In this document: piece by piece, positions 24,801 through 35,103 of the stretch
Position numbering within the stretch: the first letter of the stretch is position 1
How the letters are laid out: each line of letters opens with the position of its first letter
Assembly: GCF_030253575.1 (NCBI RefSeq)
Contig: NC_080558.1
Coordinates: 5,342,001-5,406,000 of the forward strand
DNA: 64,000 bases
Source of the DNA: Rhododendron vialii
Taxonomy: Eukaryota; Streptophyta; Magnoliopsida; Ericales; Ericaceae
Direction of reading: 5' to 3'
Made by a program: the position numbers and the translations under genes
The notes under the pieces: generated by a model
Databases searched by the model: none
What the model saw: only the letters and a program-made list of their open reading frames with translations
Told to the model about the DNA's origin: nothing

Positions 24801-25852
24801 TGTTGAAAAATGTATGCATTATAATTTGTGAAAATTTATATGCATCTCTATTAATTATTTTGATGATTAATTCAATGATATTTTTATTCGGCAAATACAA
24901 AATTATCGAAAAGTCGATTCCCGAACTAAATATTTTCGTGACCTTGAAATATAGCATAAAGTCTCTTGAATTCATGATTTATATTTACAAAGACTTTATT
25001 GAGCTCAATACATGCTTTAACGGTTTATTTAGATGAAATTGTGAGCCACAGGTTGACGAACCGGCTGACAAGCCGGCTGTCTGAACAGAAAGCTGTGACA
25101 ACCGGACGACCACCCGGATGACCACTCTATCAAACGGCTAGTTTCAAACGGCTAGTTTCCAACGGCTAGTTTCAAACGGCTAGTTTCCAACGGCTAGTTT
25201 CCAACGGCTAGTTCCAACGGCTAGTTTCCAACGGCTAGGAAGCATATGGATGGCTATATAAGGCATCAAGAACTCATTAATGAGTACATACACAAGCTAC
25301 AACATTCCATATTATTGCAAGAGCAAATTCTCAAAAAATCAAAGCCAAAAATTCTCATTGTTCTTCCACTTTCATATTATTCTTGAGAGAAAATTTGTAC
25401 AAGTCGTGAGCGATAATTTTCATACCTTCTTCACATACTTGTATTTCCTAAGTGAGTGTTTGAGTCAAACACTTGAAAGCTTAGAAGACCAAATTCGGGT
25501 TGGAATTTGGGTGTAATTGTTTTTGAGAAGTTTTCGGAGAAAATTCTTGCGGTTGTGCTAGCTCCTCGGGAAAGCTAGAGGCATTCGGTTCTTGTAAGCA
25601 CCCGCAAGACTTACAAGTTGTAATCTTTTAAAGATTAGTCTAACCTTCAAGTAATTGCTTGAGGAGAAGTGGAGTAGGGCCGGACCGTGGACAAATCCGG
25701 ACCGAACCACTATAAACGGGTTCTATCTCTCTATCTCTCTATTTTGATTGCATACTTATTGTTTGCATATATTGTTAGAGATAAATTTTTATTGGTAATT
25801 ATTACTAGCAATCCTATTCACCCCCCCTCTAGGTTGCATAATTTGGGTAACA
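24801..25852 (+). repeat. 5' LTR (1052 bp)
   Basis: Starts TGTTGAAAAATG and ends GGGTAACA. A TATA box (CTATATAAGG) lies near 25254-25263. Just upstream are about eight copies of a 14-bp unit (AACGGCTAGTTTCC) at about 25131-25238. The 3' LTR has about four copies, which accounts for the 55-bp length difference. Confidence 0.93.
25131..25238. repeat. 14-bp minisatellite in the LTR U3 region
   Basis: About eight tandem units of CGGCTAGTTTCCAA or CGGCTAGTTTCAAA lie directly upstream of the LTR TATA box. The 3' LTR (about 32990-33042) has about four. Position next to the promoter is typical of LTR enhancer repeats (inference). Confidence 0.9.
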
Positions 25853-25854
25853 AT

Positions 25855-25866
25855 TGGTATCAGAGC
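25855..25866 (+). other. Primer-binding site of the copia element
   Basis: TGGTATCAGAGC lies two bases after the 5' LTR. It is complementary to the 3' end of plant initiator methionine tRNA and is the standard priming site of plant copia elements. Confidence 0.92.
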
Positions 25867-25910
25867 CTCGGCTCTTGTTTGTAGATTTAACCATCTAAGA
25901 GTTAAGATCC

Positions 25911-27557
25911 ATGGCAACCACTAGTAATGTTTCTTGTATCGAAGGTCAATCGTCCAATAGACCTCCCTTGTTCACCGGAGAAAATTACTCTCATTGGAAA
26001 AATAGAATGATGATCTTTATTCAATCCACGGATTATGATCTATGGAAAATTATCAAAAATGGTCCCATTATTCCTACTAAGAAAGTTGGAGAAGAGACTA
26101 TGCCTAAACCAGATTATGAGTGGAGTCATTTGGAAAAGGCTTCAATAGAAAAGAACTATAGAGCTATGAACCTTCTTTTTTGTGCTATTACTCCCAATGA
26201 ATATGATTGTGTTTCCGCATGTGAATCGGCTAAAGAAATATGGGATAAGTTAGAAATGTCACATGAAGGAGATAGTCAAGTTAAAGAGTCCAAAATTGAT
26301 ATTCTTGTGCATAGCTATGAGCTCTTCAAAATGAAACCGGATGAATCTATATCTCAAATGTTTGCTAGATTTGCTAGTATTACTAACGGTTTAAAAGCTC
26401 TTGGAAAGATTTACAGTCAATCCGAAATGACAAGGAAGGTGCTCCGTTCCATGCCAACCAATTGGGACACTACCACCTCCATCATCCTACAATCCAAAGA
26501 TTTCTCAACATACACGATGGACAAGCTCATGGGATCTCTCATGACGGAGGAAATGCATCACAACCTCAAGGGTGAAAAAGAGAAGAAAGTTAAGGATCTT
26601 GCCTTCAAAAGTACAACAAGCAAATCAAAAAGCAAGGAGGATTCAAGCAACGAAAGTGAGGATGATGAAATGGCGCTCATCACAAAAACGTTCAAGAAAC
26701 TCCTCAAAAATAGAGCATCTCACAAAGGCAGAGGATTTTCAAGAAAAGATGGAGGCAAAGAAGAAAATAGTAAAAAGGATCCAATCATTTGCTACGAGTG
26801 CAAGAAGCCCGGCCACATCAAAAGTGAATGTCCATATGCAAAAAAATATTCAAAGAAGGACAAAAAGAGAGCTATGATGGCCGCATGGGACAATAGTGAC
26901 GATAGTAGCTCCGATGAGGACGATGAGCAACAAGAGGTCGCTAACTTGTGTTTCATGGCCGTCGAAGAAAACGAGGTAGATCTCGACTCATCCTATTCCT
27001 TTGATGAATTATTTATTGCCTATAAAGAGTTGAAAGTAGAATTTGAAAAAGTTGTTTCTAAAAACAAATTTCTTAAAAAGGTTGCTAAAGATCTCTCACT
27101 AGAAATGGATGATTTAATTGAAGAGAAAGATATTTTGGAGGAAGAAAATGAAAGTTTAAGAACCTCTTTGGAAAAAGAAAAAGAGTATTTGAAGGATACT
27201 TCCAAAAACGAATCTTTAGAAAAACAAATTGATGATTTAACTAATTCTCTTTCAAAACTCACTAATGGAAAAGAAAGTTTAGACATTCTTCTTGGAAAAC
27301 AAATGGTTTCTTTTCACAAGGCCGGAATTGGTTATAATCCCACTCAACACAAAAATCTTTTTGAAAAAGATGTTCCTCCTTCTAACCATTCTAAATTGAC
27401 ATGTCATTATTGTGGTAAAATTGGTCATATTTCTCCTACATGTCCTATGAAAGGATACTCATCTTCTAATGCAAAAAAGGTTTGGGTTCCTAAGAACCGT
27501 ATCAATGCTAACCTTCAAGGACCCAAGATGATTTGGGTACCAAAAGTCAAGAATTGA
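25911..27557 (+). CDS. gag: Retrotransposon Gag (copia, 548 aa)
   Basis: The N-terminal part (PLFTGENYSHWKNRM, residues about 18-32) begins the UBN2/DUF4219-type Gag region that continues to about 225. A lysine/serine-rich linker leads to a first CCHC zinc knuckle (CYECKKPGHIKSEC, about 295-308). An acidic segment and a long heptad-like coiled coil (about 360-455) follow. A second CCHC knuckle (CHYCGKIGHISPTC) lies near residue 500. Gag forms the intracellular virus-like particle and binds element RNA. The frame ends in TGA. The protease/pol frame starts just downstream in a different frame (position class shifted by one), so Gag-Pol needs frameshifting or the element is defective at this junction. 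Confidence 0.93.
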   Translation: MATTSNVSCIEGQSSNRPPLFTGENYSHWKNRMMIFIQSTDYDLWKIIKNGPIIPTKKVGEETMPKPDYEWSHLEKASIEKNYRAMNLLFCAITPNEYDCVSACESAKEIWDKLEMSHEGDSQVKESKIDILVHSYELFKMKPDESISQMFARFASITNGLKALGKIYSQSEMTRKVLRSMPTNWDTTTSIILQSKDFSTYTMDKLMGSLMTEEMHHNLKGEKEKKVKDLAFKSTTSKSKSKEDSSNESEDDEMALITKTFKKLLKNRASHKGRGFSRKDGGKEENSKKDPIICYECKKPGHIKSECPYAKKYSKKDKKRAMMAAWDNSDDSSSDEDDEQQEVANLCFMAVEENEVDLDSSYSFDELFIAYKELKVEFEKVVSKNKFLKKVAKDLSLEMDDLIEEKDILEEENESLRTSLEKEKEYLKDTSKNESLEKQIDDLTNSLSKLTNGKESLDILLGKQMVSFHKAGIGYNPTQHKNLFEKDVPPSNHSKLTCHYCGKIGHISPTCPMKGYSSSNAKKVWVPKNRINANLQGPKMIWVPKVKN

Positions 27558-27570
27558 TGTGCTATTGTAG

Positions 27571-30500
27571 GTATGCTTCAAAAGTTCTCTCAAGGAAGGA
27601 AGTTGGTACCTTGATAGTGGTTGTTCAAGACACATGACCGGTAACAAGAGGGCTTTCAATTCTCTTTCGCCTAAAGATGGTGGACATGTCACATTTGGAG
27701 ACAACAACAAAGGCAAAATCATAGGAATCGGTGATATAGGTAATTTTCCTATTATTGAAGATGTTTTACTTGTTAGTGGTTTAAAACACAATCTTCTTAG
27801 CATAAGTCAATTATGTGATAGAGGAAATCGTGTTATCTTCGAAAAATCCAAATGTATCATTGAAAATGTCAAAAGCAACAAGACACTCTTCGTTGGACAA
27901 AGACTTGAAAATGTATATGTTTTTAATCTAAATGATTTAAGTAATTGTGATATAAAATGTTTTTCCGCTTTGAGTGAAAATAGTTGGCTTTGGCATAGGC
28001 GCCTAGGACATGCAAGTATGGATGTTATTTCAAAACTCTCTAGAAAAAATTCGGTAAAAGGTCTTCCTAAAATCAAATTTGAAAAAGATAGACTTTGTGG
28101 TCCTTGCCAACAAGGAAAACAAACCAAGGTTTCTTTTAAGTCCAAAAATGTTGTTTCAACTACTAGACCTTTGCAATTACTTCATATGGATTTGTTTGGA
28201 CCAACTCGCTCTCCAAGTCTTTGTGGAAACTATTATTGTCTTGTTGTTGTTGATGATTTCTCTAGATTTACATGGGTGATGTTCCTAGCTCATAAGAATG
28301 AGGCTTATCCTAATTTCACTAAACTTTGTAGAAGAGTTCAAAATGAAAAAGGCTTTGTTATTTCTAACATTCGTACGGATCATGGAAAAGAACTTGACAA
28401 TTCTTTATATGAAAAGTTTTGTGATGAACATGGTATTGGTCATAACTTTTCCGTACCTCGTACTCCTCAACAAAATGGAGTAGTAGAGAGAAAAAATCGT
28501 ACTCTGGAAGAAATGGCCCGCACTATGCTTTGTGAAAACTCTTTGCCAAAATATTTTTGGGCGGAAGCCGTTAATACCTCATGCTATATTTTGAATCGAG
28601 TTTTAATTAGGCCTATCCTCAAGAAAACTCCTTATGAGCTTTGGAATGGTAGAATACCCAACATCAATTACTTTCATGCCTTCGGTTGTAAATGTTATGT
28701 ATTAAACAATGGAAAAGATGACTTGGGTAAATTTGATTCAAAATCGGATGAAGGCATCTTTATTGGTTACTCTCTTACTAGCAAAGCATATAGAATTTAT
28801 AATAAGCGCACTAATCTTGTTGAAGAATCTATTCACGTTTCCTTTGATGAATCTAATCCTTGTGCTACTAAGGATGTTGTTAATAATGATGACTTAGAAA
28901 TTACACATGAGATTCATGACTTGACAATTCAAGAAAAAGTTGATGGTGATACTCAAGTAGAAAGCTCTCAAATCAAAGAAGATGAAGTTATTAATCAACC
29001 TCAAGATGCCATGGGAGACAACCAAGATCTTTCCAAGGATTGGAGATTCGTGCAAAACCATCCAAAGGACTTGATTCTTGGAGAAGTTTCGAAAGGGGTA
29101 ACCACTCGCTCGTCTCATAGAAATTTTTGTGAAAATCAAGCTTTTGTTTCTCAAATTGAGCCTAAAAACTTTCCGGAAGCTCAAGATGATGAAAATTGGA
29201 TTTTGGCCATGCAAGATGAGTTAAATCAATTTGAAAGGAATAAAGTTTGGGCATTAGTACCTAAGCCTCTTGATCACACTATTATAGGTACTAAATGGGT
29301 TTTTCGTAACAAGCTAGATGAATCCGGAAATATTGTTAGGAATAAAGCTAGACTTGTTGCTCAAGGTTATAATCAAGAAGAAGGTATTGATTTTGAAGAA
29401 ACTTTTGCACCGGTAGCTAGATTAGAGGCTATTCGCATATTACTTGCCTTTGCATCTTTCAAAAATTTCAAGCTTTATCAAATGGATGTGAAAAGTGCAT
29501 TTTTGAATGGGTTCATAAATGAAGAAGTTTATGTCAAACAACCTCCCGGCTTTGAAGATCATGTATACCCCGATCATGTTTTTAAACTCTCAAAAGCTTT
29601 ATATGGTTTGAAGCAAGCACCACGTGCATGGTATGATAGACTTAGTTCATTCTTGCTTGACAATGGCTTTACTCGTGGAAAAATTGATACTACTCTTTTC
29701 ATTAAAGCCAAAGGTAAAGATATGCTCATTATTCAAATATATGTTGATGATATTGTCTTTGGTGCCACTAATGATAATATGTGCAAAGAGTTTGCTAAGT
29801 GTATGCAAGGTGAATTTGAAATGAATATGATGGGGGAGCTTAACTTCTTCCTCGGACTTCAAATCAAGCAAACTAATGAGGGGATCCTAATCAACCAAGC
29901 CAAGTATGCGAAAGAACTTATTAAGAAGTTTGGCATGGAAGGATCAAAGCCAACGAGCACACCAATGAGCACATCAACTAAGCTAGACAAAGATGAGAAT
30001 GGTAAGGCCGTCAATGAAAAGATGTATCGAGGTATGATCGGCTCATTACTTTATCTCACTGCAAGTAGACCGGATATAATGTTTAGTGTTTGCATGTGTG
30101 CTAGATTTCAATCATGTCCTAAAGAATCGCATTTAAAAGCTATTAAACGTATCTTTAAATATGTTGGCGGTTCTCATGACTTAGGATTGTTTTATCCACG
30201 TGGAGTTGCATTTAATTTAATTGGTTATTCGGATGCGGATTTTGGAGGTTTCAAAGTTGATCGTAAAAGTACAAGTGGGACTTGCCAATTTCTAGGGCAC
30301 TCTCTAGTGTCTTGGCATAGCAAGAAACAAAATTCCGTAGCTCTATCTACCGCCGAGGCGGAATATGTAGTGGCCGGAAGTTGTTGTGCCCAAATATTGT
30401 GGATCAAACAACAAATGGAGGATTTCAATTTGCAATATGATCATATTCCTATTAAATGTGATAATACTAGTGCAATTAGCTTAACCAAGAATCCAATTCA

Positions 30501-30684
30501 ACATTCTCGAACAAAACATATTGAGATTAGACATCATTTTATAAGAGATCATGTTCAAAAAGGGGATATTGAACTTAACTTTATTAGTACCGACAAGCAA
30601 TTGGCGGACATTTTCACAAAACCCCTTGGTGAAGAACAATTTTGTTTCATTCGACGAGAACTCGGCATGTCTAATCATTTATGA
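27571..30684 (+). CDS. pol: Retrotransposon Pol polyprotein (protease, integrase, RT, RNase H)
   Basis: The frame is open from 27571; its first ATG is at 27634, which lies inside the protease, so translation from that ATG alone would lose the catalytic site. Visible domains in order: aspartic protease ([13 protein letters not shown], spanning the ATG), GAG-pre-integrase zinc region (WHRRLGHAS ... CGPCQQGK), integrase core ([37 protein letters not shown]), reverse transcriptase ([30 protein letters not shown]) and RNase H ([33 protein letters not shown]). No internal stop or frameshift is visible across more than 1000 codons. It supplies maturation, reverse transcription and integration. The domain order places the element in Ty1/copia. 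Confidence 0.94.
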   Translation, partial: VCFKSSLKEGSWYLDSGCSRHMTGNKRAFNSLSPKDGGHVTFGDNNKGKIIGIGDIGNFPIIEDVLLVSGLKHNLLSISQLCDRGNRVIFEKSKCIIENVKSNKTLFVGQRLENVYVFNLNDLSNCDIKCFSALSENSWLWHRRLGHASMDVISKLSRKNSVKGLPKIKFEKDRLCGPCQQGKQTKVSFKSKNVVSTTRPLQLLHMDLFGPTRSPSLCGNYYCLVVVDDFSRFTWVMFLAHKNEAYPNFTKLCRRVQNEKGFVISNIRTDHGKELDNSLYEKFCDEHGIGHNFSVPRTPQQNGVVERKNRTLEEMARTMLCENSLPKYFWAEAVNTSCYILNRVLIRPILKKTPYELWNGRIPNINYFHAFGCKCYVLNNGKDDLGKFDSKSDEGIFIGYSLTSKAYRIYNKRTNLVEESIHVSFDESNPCATKDVVNNDDLEITHEIHDLTIQEKVDGDTQVESSQIKEDEVINQPQDAMGDNQDLSKDWRFVQNHPKDLILGEVSKGVTTRSSHRNFCENQAFVSQIEPKNFPEAQDDENWILAMQDELNQFERNKVWALVPKPLDHTIIGTKWVFRNKLDESGNIVRNKARLVAQGYNQEEGIDFEETFAPVARLEAIRILLAFASFKNFKLYQMDVKSAFLNGFINEEVYVKQPPGFEDHVYPDHVFKLSKALYGLKQAPRAWYDRLSSFLLDNGFTRGKIDTTLFIKAKGKDMLIIQIYVDDIVFGATNDNMCKEFAKCMQGEFEMNMMGELNFFLGLQIKQTNEGILINQAKYAKELIKKFGMEGSKPTSTPMSTSTKLDKDENGKAVNEKMYRGMIGSLLYLTASRPDIMFSVCMCARFQSCPKESHLKAIKRIFKYVGGSHDLGLFYPRGVAFNLIGYSDADFGGFKVDRKSTSGTCQFLGHSLVSWHSKKQNSVALSTAEAEYVVAGSCCAQILWIKQQMEDFNLQYDHIPIKCDNTSAISLTKNPIQHSRTKHIEIRHHFIRDHVQKGDIELNFISTDKQLADIFTKPLGEEQFCFIRRELGMSNHL

Positions 30685-30915
30685 AAAAGTTGTGTTCTTG
30701 ATGTCAAAAGTTTTTTTTTGAATTCAATGTTGAGTTGATTGAATTCGTAAATATCATACTTGATGGAGAGTACAAATGATCTTGATAAAGAAATCACCCT
30801 CCAAACATTTTATCATATGATTCATTTTCCTGTGTTTGGTATGCAGAAAAACAGTTTTATGGTCTTTAATGCTACTCCTCTTAAACGTTTTCTGGACTTA
30901 ACCTGCATTTGTCAG

Positions 30916-31552
30916 TGTAGAGACCCGTATTTTATTTCCATAATTCTTTATGTTTTATTAAGGCATGAGTTGTGATATAAAATGGAGAATGAGTTCGGAT
31001 GTCGAATGTGCTAGAATTTAGAAGTTCGGGATGCAAGTGTAATATGCATGGGTGTATAAGTGAAGGTGTGTGTAGGGGATAATTCTCCCCCACATATATT
31101 TCTTTTCTTTTCCGGGCAGACACACACACGTTTCTCTCTCTCTACTCCCTCGACCGACTCTCTCTCTTTCTCACCTCTCCTCCAAACTTCTCTCTTCGAT
31201 TTCATCGCCTTAGAATGAGATTTCGGAAAAATCCCAAGTACTAAAGTTGTTCTACGCGACGAGATCTTCCTATTGATCGAAGAAGAATCATGATCAGAGC
31301 ACTTTGAGGTTTCCTCCATGTTCGGGCTTGCTTCTAACCCTCGAGGTAGGGATCTCCTACCTTCTTTACATGTTTAAGTGTTGGTTAGATGTACAAGAAT
31401 CAAGTTTGATCATTTATTTTGAGTCTTGAACAAATCTGTTATATGCTGATAATTTCGTGGGTTTTGGAAATCTGTCTTTTGGGAGCCCTCTGCTAGAAAT
31501 CACTGGCATTTGTCATGATTAAGACCTCAAGGGGCGGGTCAGGGTCGTGACA
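30916..31552 (+). mobile_element. Nested 637-bp solo LTR in the copia 3' region
   Basis: The sequence starts TGTAGAGACCCG and ends GGGTCGTGACA, and the 5-mer GTCAG flanks both sides (30911-30915 and 31553-31557). TG...CA ends with a 5-bp duplication and no internal coding region define a solo LTR, formed by LTR-LTR recombination. It contains a CT-rich leader-like tract at about 31133-31180. Its parent family is not identifiable from the LTR alone. Orientation follows the TG-to-CA reading and is uncertain. Confidence 0.8.
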
Positions 31553-31798
31553 GTCAGTCGGATGTCCAAGCGGATGTCCAACCGGACAACCGTGAGGATT
31601 GAGACTTATTCAAGCTTTTGCGTTGCTAACTCTGATTTATTAAGTCTGTTACACTTAGTTTGTTTGAACTTCATGGCTTAGTGCTTAAATTGTCTCTTAT
31701 ATACTTCGCCGATATGAATTTCTTGTCTCTAAGCTTGCAGGGATAATCATTCTCGGTAATACCCCTCGCATTCTTTAAAAAGCTCTCTTTTAGGGGGA

Positions 31799-32594
31799 GC
31801 ATGTATTAAGGGGACACAACAATAAACACCCGAACACAATTTTCTTCCCCTATTCTTATCCTCTTTCGGCGCCGCATCTCTACCGCATCCCCTATCCTAT
31901 CTCTATCTCTTCATCTATCTCTCTTTCGGCGCAGCATTTCAAACAATTCGGCGCAGCATTTCAAACAATTCGGCGCAGCATTCCAAACACTTCTCTCATA
32001 CTCTATAAATTCCACAACACTCTCTCTATCTCCTCATCTATCTATCTCTCCTTCTTTCTCGGCCTAAAACTCTCCAAATCTCTATACTTCAAAATCGAGC
32101 AATGGCAAACATACCGCAAGGATTACCGATTGAGTTTTACGAAAGAGATGCCGAACGAGCAGAGTTCAGGTTGTTTATCCAAACCATTTGGATGCAACTC
32201 TTTATCTTCATTCTGCTGTGTGCGTTACTTACCATGAGAATACCACCATGGTTCGGATGGAATGTAAATGTGGATACTCTGTGGTATTGGATTGGCATTA
32301 TAGCTGCCGTTGTAGCAGCCATTATTCGAGAATACGAAAATCAAGGACGCCAAGCTCTCAATGAACGAAGATAGAGTGCTACAGGGCAAGAGCGGCATGG
32401 TGCTGGAACCATGGCCCTATTGTTTTTCTCTTTTTAGTTTTTTTTTATGATGTCACAGGGGGAGAAAAAGCCAAGTTTTAATTGATCTATCTTGCCATTT
32501 TGGGCAAATTTAAAAAATTGCTTGCTATGATCTGATGATTATTGCTATTACTCGTTGATCATAGATAACTGCTTTGGTGCATGTATTAAGGGGG
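31799..32594 (+). repeat. Segment bracketed by a 14-bp direct repeat in the copia 3' region
   Basis: GCATGTATTAAGGG occurs at 31799-31812 and again at 32579-32592, each next to a GGGGGAG purine tract. The segment between carries a CT-rich leader, three copies of a 22-bp CGGCGCAGCATTTC unit (about 31927-31985), a TATA-like TATAAA at 32004 and the small ORF at 32102. The repeat may mark a captured or duplicated module. Confidence 0.6.
32102..32374 (+). CDS. Small predicted two-TM protein in the copia 3' region (90 aa)
   Basis: The reading frame starts MANIPQGLPIEFYERDAE and ends QGRQALNERR. Two hydrophobic stretches are visible: about residues 31-52 (QLFIFILLCALLTM) and 58-75 (WYWIGIIAAVVAAIIREY), each followed by a charged tail. 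The start codon has a plant-like context (AAAATCGAGCAATGGCA). It sits after a CT-rich leader that has its own TATA-like site. I do not recognise the family. SIRE-type elements often carry an extra envelope-like ORF here, but this one is far shorter and I see no sequence support for that identity. It may be a captured host fragment, a remnant or a chance frame. Confidence 0.45.
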   Translation: MANIPQGLPIEFYERDAERAEFRLFIQTIWMQLFIFILLCALLTMRIPPWFGWNVNVDTLWYWIGIIAAVVAAIIREYENQGRQALNERR

Positions 32595-32645
32595 AGATTG
32601 GCATAACTCCTACTTGAATAAAAACTATCATTTTGTGTCATCATC

Positions 32646-32659
32646 AAAAAGGGGGAGAT
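32646..32659 (+). other. Polypurine tract before the 3' LTR
   Basis: AAAAAGGGGGAGAT directly precedes the 3' LTR start and should prime plus-strand DNA synthesis. Three further GGGGGAG tracts lie within the preceding 900 bp. Confidence 0.85.
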
Positions 32660-33656
32660 TGTTGAAAAATGTATGCATTATAATTTGTGAAAATTTATAT
32701 GCATCTCTATTAATTATTTTGATGATTAATTCAATGATATTTTTATTCGGCAAATACAAAATTATCGAAAAGTCGATTCCCGAACTAAATATTTTCGTGA
32801 CCTTGAAATATAGCATAAAGTCTCTTGGATTCATGATTTATATTTACAAAGACTTTATTGAGCTCAATACATGCTTTAACGGTTTATTTAGATGAAATTG
32901 TGAGCCACAGGTTGACGAACCGGCTGACAAGCCGGCTGTCTGAACAGAAAGCTGTGACAACCGGACGACCACCCGGATGACCACTCTATCAAACGGCTAG
33001 TTTCAAACGGCTAGTTTCCAACGGCTAGTTTCCAACGGCTAGGAAGCATATGGATGGCTATATAAGGCATCAAGAACTCATTAATGAGTACATACACAAG
33101 CTACAACATTCCATATTATTGCAAGAGCAAATTCTCAAAAAATCAAAGCCAAAAATTCTCATTGTTCTTCCACTTTCATATTATTCTTGAGAGAAAATTT
33201 GTACAAGTCGTGAGCGATAATTTTCATACCTTCTTCACATACTTGTATTTCCTAAGTGAGTGTTTGAGTCAAACACTTGAAAGCTTAGAAGACCAAATTC
33301 GGGTTGGAATTTGGGTGTAATTGTTTTTGAGAAGTTTTCGGAGAAAATTCTTGCGGTTGTGCTAGCTCCTCGGGAAAGCTAGAGGCATTCGGTTCTTGTA
33401 AGCACCCGCAAGACTTACAAGTTGTAATCTTTTAAAGATTAGTCTAACCTTCAAGTAATTGCTTGAGGAGAAGTGGAGTAGGGCCGGACCGTGGACAAAT
33501 CCGGACCGAACCACTATAAACGGGTTCTATCTCTCTATCTCTCTATTTTGATTGCATACTTATTGTTTGCATATATTGTTAGAGATAAATTTTTATTGGT
33601 AATTATTACTAGCAATCCTATTCAGCCCCCCTCTAGGTTGCATAATTTGGGTAACA
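32660..33656 (+). repeat. 3' LTR (997 bp)
   Basis: Matches the 5' LTR apart from two substitutions that I found (equivalent to 24970 and 25831 of the 5' copy) and about four fewer 14-bp units. Ends GGGTAACA, followed by the target duplication GATTG. Confidence 0.93.
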
Positions 33657-33739
33657 GATTGGTAACCGACGTACATACAGGACTGGACATGACCCTTTTT
33701 CCCTTTCAAAACCAGGTCAAAAAACATATTAACTAGGTT

Positions 33740-33930
33740 TTTTTTTTCATCGATATAAGAGGTCATTTTACATCATTACCTTTTCCTTTTCAAAGCCAGT
33801 TCAAAAAACATATTAACTAGTTTTTTTTTTTTTTGTCAATCAATATAAGAGATCATTTTATATCATCATATATGAAATACTGCAAAGTATAAATCCGGAA
33901 CACTGCATCAACGATAAGAGTCTACGAGAC
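33740..33930 (-). repeat. Tandemly duplicated retroposon 3' tail
   Basis: Two similar ~85-bp units (about 33705-33780 and 33781-33865) share CAAAAAACATATTAACTAG and a T-run followed by ATATAAGAGRTCATTT. The second continues into ACTGCAAAGTATAAA, which matches the dispersed sequence at 17255-17400. On the minus strand the order ends in an A-run, like a LINE or SINE 3' end. Confidence 0.4.
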
Positions 33931-33937
33931 AACCAAG

Positions 33938-34680
33938 CAGTGGCGTAGCCAGAAAATCGCACCAATGGAGGCACAATTCATACACGTGACGTTATTGTGA
34001 AAAACAGAAAATTATCTATCTCCTTTTTACCACTTAACATGCCTTGATTTTTCTTTTGCACTATTTATTCAAGACTTATTTCTATTTGAAAAGTGTTTCG
34101 CTATTAGATAATATTAAAATAACAAAGAAAAAAAATAAAAATATCATATCTTGCAGATAAATTTATAAGTTCCCGAGTGGTCTAAATGAATCATCTTCAA
34201 ATACAAAAGAGAGAGGTCTTATTAAAAGATTTAAGAAGAAAAATAAAGAAATAAGAGAAAGGGCGAAAAGAAGCGTCGCTTGATTTGCATTTTCTAATAA
34301 GACAATAATCTATACTTATAATTCCTTGAACACGTGGTGGTTTGGAGGCGAATGTTCAGTGAATGGAGGCTTCCTTTTGAGTAATTTAGTTATTTAGTGA
34401 TTAAGGGACCTTACTAGGTTGTGCCCCAACACCCTTCTCCATCACATATTTATATTGGATTCATAGTATTTATTCTTGAATCTCACACGAATATGTGTTG
34501 GAAAAGAACATATTGAGATACCATCTGGTGATGCCCTCAATGATTTTTTTTTTTTCGAACGTGATACACTAAAACTTCTAAGGTTTTTTTTTTTACAAAT
34601 GCAAAAAAAAAAAAAAAAAAAAACAAATCCATCTAGTGTGGGCCTGTGCCTCCACTGGGCATCATATGCCTCCGCCACTG
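33938..34680. mobile_element. Non-autonomous hAT-like element (CAGTGGCG family)
   Basis: The left end reads CAGTGGCGTAGCCAGA and the right end in reverse complement CAGTGGCGGAGGCATA; similarity resumes further in with GGAGGCACA on both sides. The 8-mer CAACCAAG flanks the element (33930-33937 and 34681-34688), matching the 8-bp duplication of hAT transposons. The interior is AT-rich with long A and T runs and no transposase. A decayed relative lies at about 52450-52684. Confidence 0.72.
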
Positions 34681-34732
34681 CAACCAAGTCCAATAACTCA
34701 ACAAATACTAGAAATAAGCCAATTTTATATAG

Positions 34733-34860
34733 GGTAGAAATAAAGAATGAAATGAAAAGCCAATTAAGGAAAGAACATCCACACCCAGGTGGGAGGATTC
34801 ACACTCCTAACCTTCTGGTAAGATGCAAGAGTCCGCCAACTGAGTTATCTCAGTTGGTTA
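34733..34860 (-). mobile_element. Probable tRNA-derived SINE
   Basis: On the minus strand the sequence reads GATAACTCAGTTGGCGGAC, a good match to a tRNA box A (TRGCNNARNGG). About 35 nt later comes AGTGTGAATCCTCCC, close to box B (GGTTCGANNCC). The tRNA-like head begins right next to the MITE at 34861, so its 5' end may have been clipped or used as target. The 3' end is not clear. A plain tRNA gene is unlikely because acceptor-stem pairing is not visible. Confidence 0.5.
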
Positions 34861-34862
34861 TA

Positions 34863-35103
34863 CTCCCTCCGTCCCAATTTAATTGTCACTTTTAAGAGTT
34901 CGTGCCACTTTTCGATTGATTATATCTTGTAATTTATAATGTTTTAGGTAATTTTGAAAACATTGTATTATAGAACAAATCGAAATCTATCAAACAAGAT
35001 CCATATTGGATACAGTATAAAATTCATTATCAATTTAAAGATATAACGAGTTTTTTTATCCGATTAGAATAAAACTGGGACAAATAAATTGGGACGGAGG
35101 GAG
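34863..35103. mobile_element. Stowaway MITE
   Basis: CTCCCTCCGTCCCAATTTA at the left is mirrored by AAATTGGGACGGAGGGAG at the right, and TA flanks both sides (34861-34862 and 35104-35105). Length is 241 bp. The CTCCCTCCGTCCC terminus and TA duplication are diagnostic of Stowaway (Tc1/mariner-related) MITEs. Confidence 0.9.

Larger units (their letters stand above)
24801..33656 (+). mobile_element. Ty1/copia LTR retrotransposon, Sirevirus-like, 8.9 kb
   Basis: Near-identical LTRs (24801-25852 and 32660-33656) flank the element, and the 5-mer GATTG is duplicated on both sides (24796-24800 and 33657-33661). A primer-binding site (TGGTATCAGAGC, initiator Met-tRNA type) follows the left LTR and a purine tract precedes the right one. 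Order is gag, protease, integrase, reverse transcriptase, RNase H, which defines copia. A long Gag with coiled coil, about 2 kb between pol and the 3' LTR, and several AGGGGGAG purine tracts (31793, 32455, 32590, 32650) are traits I associate with the Sirevirus (SIRE/Maximus) lineage. The LTRs differ by two substitutions that I could find plus a repeat-number change, so insertion is recent. A solo LTR from another element sits at 30916-31552. Confidence 0.93.

Noticed and set aside
25131-25238. CRISPR-like array
   Set aside because: Contiguous 14-bp units without spacers inside a eukaryotic LTR; this is a minisatellite.
34786-34860. Functional tRNA gene on the minus strand
   Set aside because: Box A and an approximate box B are visible, but no paired acceptor stem or anticodon arm; a SINE head fits better.
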